Below are positions 61,386-64,000 of a stretch of 64,000 bases of DNA, piece after piece. The number at the start of each line of letters is the position of its first letter. Within the stretch, counting starts at the first letter, position 1. The stretch is from positions 1-64,000 of the forward strand of contig CAMMBV010000011.1 in NCBI GenBank assembly GCA_946494335.1, in the 5' to 3' direction. The notes under the pieces were generated by a model. The model was given only the letters and a program-made list of their open reading frames with translations, did not search any database and was not told the origin of the DNA. The position numbers were made by a program, and so were the translations under genes. The DNA comes from an uncultured Ruminococcus sp. Its GTDB lineage: Bacteria > Bacillota > Clostridia > Lachnospirales > Lachnospiraceae.

Positions 61386-62051
61386 ATGACTCATCAATCT
61401 GATCGTGAAATTCTTGAACACATTCTGAATACACTCACTTCTATAAATAAGAAAACCGACATCCTGAACAGCGCTGTGGAATCTCTGCATCAGCGTATGG
61501 ATGCCATAGAGCAGCGTATGGATGCCATGGAGCAGCGCATGGATGCCATAGAACAGCGCATGGATGCCATAGAACAGCGCATGGATGCCATAGAGCAGCG
61601 CATGGATGCCATAGAACAGCGCATGGATGCCATGGAGCAGCGTATGGATGCCATAGAGCAGCGCATGGATGCCATGGAACAGCGCATGGATGCCATGGAG
61701 CAGCGTATGGATGCCATGGAGCAGCGCATAGATTCTCTGGAACAGCATGTAGATTCTCTGGAACAGCATGTAGATTCTCTGGGACGGCATGTGATCATTC
61801 TGGACAATCGGATCAATGCTCTGGAGCAGAGTTTTATCGTGTTTAGGATACATATTGAGAATGAAACAGACAGGAATATTGCGATTATCGCTGAAAATCA
61901 TCTGAATCTAAACAGAAAATTAAATGAAGCTCTTTTTAATTCCGATGAAATATCTCTTTATAGAACTGCGCTGAATATTTTGTCCAACCGAACGGATAAG
62001 CTCGAACAGGATGTTACTTTTTTAAAAAAGCACACATTAAAGAAGGTATAA
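61386..62051 (+). CDS. Heptad-repeat coiled-coil protein
   Basis: A 221-residue soluble protein of unknown function. After 35 residues of helical start comes an uninterrupted coiled coil: eleven copies of RMDA(I/M)EQ and three weaker ones (RIDSLEQ, HVDSLEQ, HVDSLGR), then NRINALEQSF and about 85 less regular, mostly helical residues. The regular seven-residue step gives a long parallel or antiparallel rod. ATG at 61386 follows AAAGGAGG. It stands alone between tRNA-Pro and lysA. Scaffold or self-assembling roles are guesses only. Confidence 0.8.
   Translation: MTHQSDREILEHILNTLTSINKKTDILNSAVESLHQRMDAIEQRMDAMEQRMDAIEQRMDAIEQRMDAIEQRMDAIEQRMDAMEQRMDAIEQRMDAMEQRMDAMEQRMDAMEQRIDSLEQHVDSLEQHVDSLGRHVIILDNRINALEQSFIVFRIHIENETDRNIAIIAENHLNLNRKLNEALFNSDEISLYRTALNILSNRTDKLEQDVTFLKKHTLKKV
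61491..61721 (+). repeat. 21-bp minisatellite encoding heptads
   Basis: Eleven tandem 21-base units, differing mainly at ATA/ATG (Ile/Met) and CGT/CGC positions. The unit is a multiple of three, so copy change keeps the frame but alters coil length by seven residues. Confidence 0.92.
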
Positions 62052-62082
62052 TTATAGAAAAAATCAAATAATTTGCCAAGAT

Positions 62083-62131
62083 CAAAATCTCCCGGACAAC
62101 AGAAATTTTCATCTGTCTGTCCGGGAGAACC
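62083..62131 (-). terminator. Terminator after lysA
   Basis: TCTCCCGGACA pairs with TGTCCGGGAGA around a loop that has a CAGA/TCTG match; TTTTGAT follows on the minus strand. It may also stop the heptad-repeat gene from the other side. Confidence 0.8.
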
Positions 62132-62144
62132 TGTATATTTTCCG

Positions 62145-63416
62145 CTATTCAAAAATCTTCTGATAGACGGGGAAGCAGTCAAAGGTTGAGAAATAATCCT
62201 TTGGCGTTTCCGCTCTGCGGATCAGTTCAAAGCTTCCGTCTTCCTTCAGCAGAACTTCCGCTGATTTCAGTTTTCCGTTATAATTGTATCCCATGGAGAA
62301 TCCATGAGCGCCCGTATCATGAATGACCAGCAGATCGCCCACATCTACCTTCGGCAGCATCCGGTCAATGGCAAACTTATCGTTGTTTTCGCAGAGAGAT
62401 CCCGTCACATCATACATGTGATCGCAGGGCTCTTCTTCTTTTCCCATTACGGTGATATGATGGTAAGCGCCATACATGGCGGGACGCATCAGATTGACGG
62501 CACAGGCATCGCAGCCAATGTATTCTTTATGAGTGTGCTTTTCGTGAATTACCTCTGTCACCAGACAGCCGTATGGTCCGGTCATAAACCGTCCCAGCTC
62601 CGTGTAGATGGCCACGTCTCCCATTCCAGCCGGAACCAGAACTTCCTCATAGACCTTTCTCACGCCTTCTCCGATGACGCGGATATCATTGGGCTCCTGG
62701 TCGGGACGGTAAGGAATTCCGATTCCTCCCGACAGGTTGATGAATTTGATATCAGCGCCTGTCTCCTTCTCCAGCTTTACAGCCACCTCAAAAAGAACCT
62801 TCGCCAGCATGGGGTAATAATCGTTGGTTACGGTGTTGCTGGCAAGGAAGGCATGTACCCCGAATTCTTCCACTCCCTTTGCTTTCAGGATCCGAAACGC
62901 CTCAAAAATCTGCTCCGTGGTCATGCCGTATTTGGCGTCGCCGGGATTGTCCATGATATCATTGCTGATCTTAAAAAGCCCGCCCGGATTATAGCGGCAA
63001 CTGATTCTTTTGGGAATATAGCCCAGCGTTTTCTCCAGAAACTCAATATGGGTGATATCATCCAAGTTAATAGTGGCTCCGATTTCCTGCGCGTACAGAT
63101 AATCTTCCGCCGGCGTATCGTTGGAAGAAAACATGATATCCTCGTTCCGGCATCCGATAGCCTTGGAAAGCATCAACTCCGTTTTGGAGGAGCAGTCGCA
63201 GCCGCAGCCGTATTCCTGCAGAATCTGAATCAGAAAGGGATTGGGGCAGGCCTTCACCGCATAATACTCCCGGTATCCTTCATTCCAGGCAAAAGCTTCC
63301 TTCAGCGCCTTTGCGTTCTCCCGGATTCCTTTTTCATCATAGAGATGAAAGGGCGTAGGAATCGTTTTCCTGATCTCTTCCAACTTTTCCTTTGTCACAA
63401 ATGGTTTCTTTATCAT
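62145..63416 (-). CDS. lysA: Diaminopimelate decarboxylase
   Basis: A 423-residue PLP enzyme for the last step of lysine synthesis. Fold-type III features: TPFHLYDEKGIRENAKAL, EYYAVKACPNPFLI with the PLP Lys, SGGIGIPYRP for the phosphate, ELGRFMTGPYGCLVTEV, and GSLCENNDKFAIDRMLP with the second active-site Cys. The gene follows pyk with a 30-base gap. No other lysine genes are near. Confidence 0.92.
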   Translation of the reverse strand: MIKKPFVTKEKLEEIRKTIPTPFHLYDEKGIRENAKALKEAFAWNEGYREYYAVKACPNPFLIQILQEYGCGCDCSSKTELMLSKAIGCRNEDIMFSSNDTPAEDYLYAQEIGATINLDDITHIEFLEKTLGYIPKRISCRYNPGGLFKISNDIMDNPGDAKYGMTTEQIFEAFRILKAKGVEEFGVHAFLASNTVTNDYYPMLAKVLFEVAVKLEKETGADIKFINLSGGIGIPYRPDQEPNDIRVIGEGVRKVYEEVLVPAGMGDVAIYTELGRFMTGPYGCLVTEVIHEKHTHKEYIGCDACAVNLMRPAMYGAYHHITVMGKEEEPCDHMYDVTGSLCENNDKFAIDRMLPKVDVGDLLVIHDTGAHGFSMGYNYNGKLKSAEVLLKEDGSFELIRRAETPKDYFSTFDCFPVYQKIFE

Positions 63417-63446
63417 TTTTCTGTCGTCCTCCTCATTGGTGTTCTT

Positions 63447-64000
63447 TTAATCACACTGGACGATATGCAGCATATTGGTCACGGCGCCCTCGCCGGATAC
63501 AATATTGGTGGCAGGGTCGCCCGCCGTAAATACCACCATATCGCCTGTCGTTATATATTTTTCCCGTTTTACAACATACATTGCATGGGAGATAATATTT
63601 TCTGTTGAATCCTCTTCATATCCGCCCAGCGGAGTGATTCCCCAGTAAATCTGCATCTTTCTCTGTGCCCAGGCATTGGGAGTTACCGCATAGATGGGCA
63701 CCTTGGGACGGAAATTGGAAATCAGTCTGGCTGTCTGACCGGAAACCGTAGGTGTAATGATGCATTTCGCATGCAGGAAAATGCTGGCCTGCACCGCTGA
63801 TATTCCCACCGTACTGGAAACGTTGCTGTGGCCTCTCAGCGCTTTATAATCCAGGAAACGCTCATAATTCAGGTAAGGCTCTGATGAATTGGCAATCTCA
63901 ACCATCATATGTAAAGCCTCCACCGGATATTTGCCAACCGCCGTCTCGCCGGAAAGCATAACCGCATCCGTACCGTCATAAATAGCATTGGCAACGTCCG
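63447..64000 (-). CDS. pyk: Pyruvate kinase, C-terminal part (runs off the window)
   Basis: Only the last 184 codons are in the window; the start lies beyond position 64000. The reading frame continues upstream as [32 protein letters not shown], the conserved end of the barrel, followed by the C domain ([56 protein letters not shown]). There is no extra phosphohistidine domain after this. It makes pyruvate and ATP from PEP. Probably co-transcribed with lysA. Confidence 0.93.
   Translation of the reverse strand, partial: DVANAIYDGTDAVMLSGETAVGKYPVEALHMMVEIANSSEPYLNYERFLDYKALRGHSNVSSTVGISAVQASIFLHAKCIITPTVSGQTARLISNFRPKVPIYAVTPNAWAQRKMQIYWGITPLGGYEEDSTENIISHAMYVVKREKYITTGDMVVFTAGDPATNIVSGEGAVTNMLHIVQCD

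Noticed and set aside
61491..61721. Possible CRISPR-like array
   Set aside because: Units are contiguous without unique spacers, and they encode in-frame heptads.
61359..61901. Minus-strand ORF across the 21-bp repeats
   Set aside because: Openness follows from repeat composition; the plus-strand frame has promoter, AAAGGAGG and a sensible coiled coil.

Overview
The window looks like chromosomal core DNA of an anaerobic Gram-positive Clostridia species, most likely a gut Lachnospiraceae. The evidence is strong AGGAGG ribosome sites, T-box leaders on pheST and leuA, a cobalamin-riboswitch cbiMNQO operon, an ATP-type PEP carboxykinase, a minimal Suf-like Fe-S pair and a giant Cna-B surface protein with a KTGD-type sorting end. 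Species cannot be named from sequence reading alone. Most of the DNA is ordinary metabolic and transport genes, interrupted by two small accessory patches (19.5-20.2 kb and 43.6-46.3 kb).

Layout: 0-13 kb holds an EamA exporter, the aromatic operon aroF-tyrA-aroA, a cobalt importer under a B12 riboswitch, and a long minus-strand operon joining K+ uptake (ktrB, ktrA), an odd sigma-like protein and the Fe-S genes smsC/smsB. 13-19.5 kb has a MATE pump and a heterodimeric ABC exporter divergent from a LysR gene. 19.5-20.2 kb contains a candidate type III toxin-antitoxin locus: promoter, structured two-unit RNA, leaky terminator and ToxN/AbiQ-like toxin. 20-29 kb has a DUF3810 membrane protein, a split chromate transporter, a DUF362 protein, a threonine aldolase and a Bce-like resistance module (response regulator, kinase, ABC ATPase, permease). 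29-38 kb is one 2945-residue adhesin. 38-43.6 kb has two ABC-2 type systems with regulators (MerR; XRE-AbrB fusion).

43.6-46.3 kb is a scar: a decayed AAA-ATPase/nuclease gene, relic pieces of queA and of an ABC ATPase, and a PemK-like toxin with a Panacea-domain antitoxin. It sits just after queA and is flanked by a direct repeat of the queA 3' end. 46-52 kb is the T-box controlled operon pheS-pheT-phosphatase-queA. 52-64 kb carries yihY, a structured RNA (possibly 6S), thrC-dgt, a SleB-type hydrolase, T-box leuA, pckA, tRNA-Pro(GGG), a coiled-coil protein built on a 21-bp minisatellite, lysA and the 3' end of pyk.

The most notable items are the type III toxin-antitoxin candidate with covarying RNA stems, the Panacea-PemK island with its queA duplication, and the sigma-like protein that lacks the usual promoter-melting segment and region 4.
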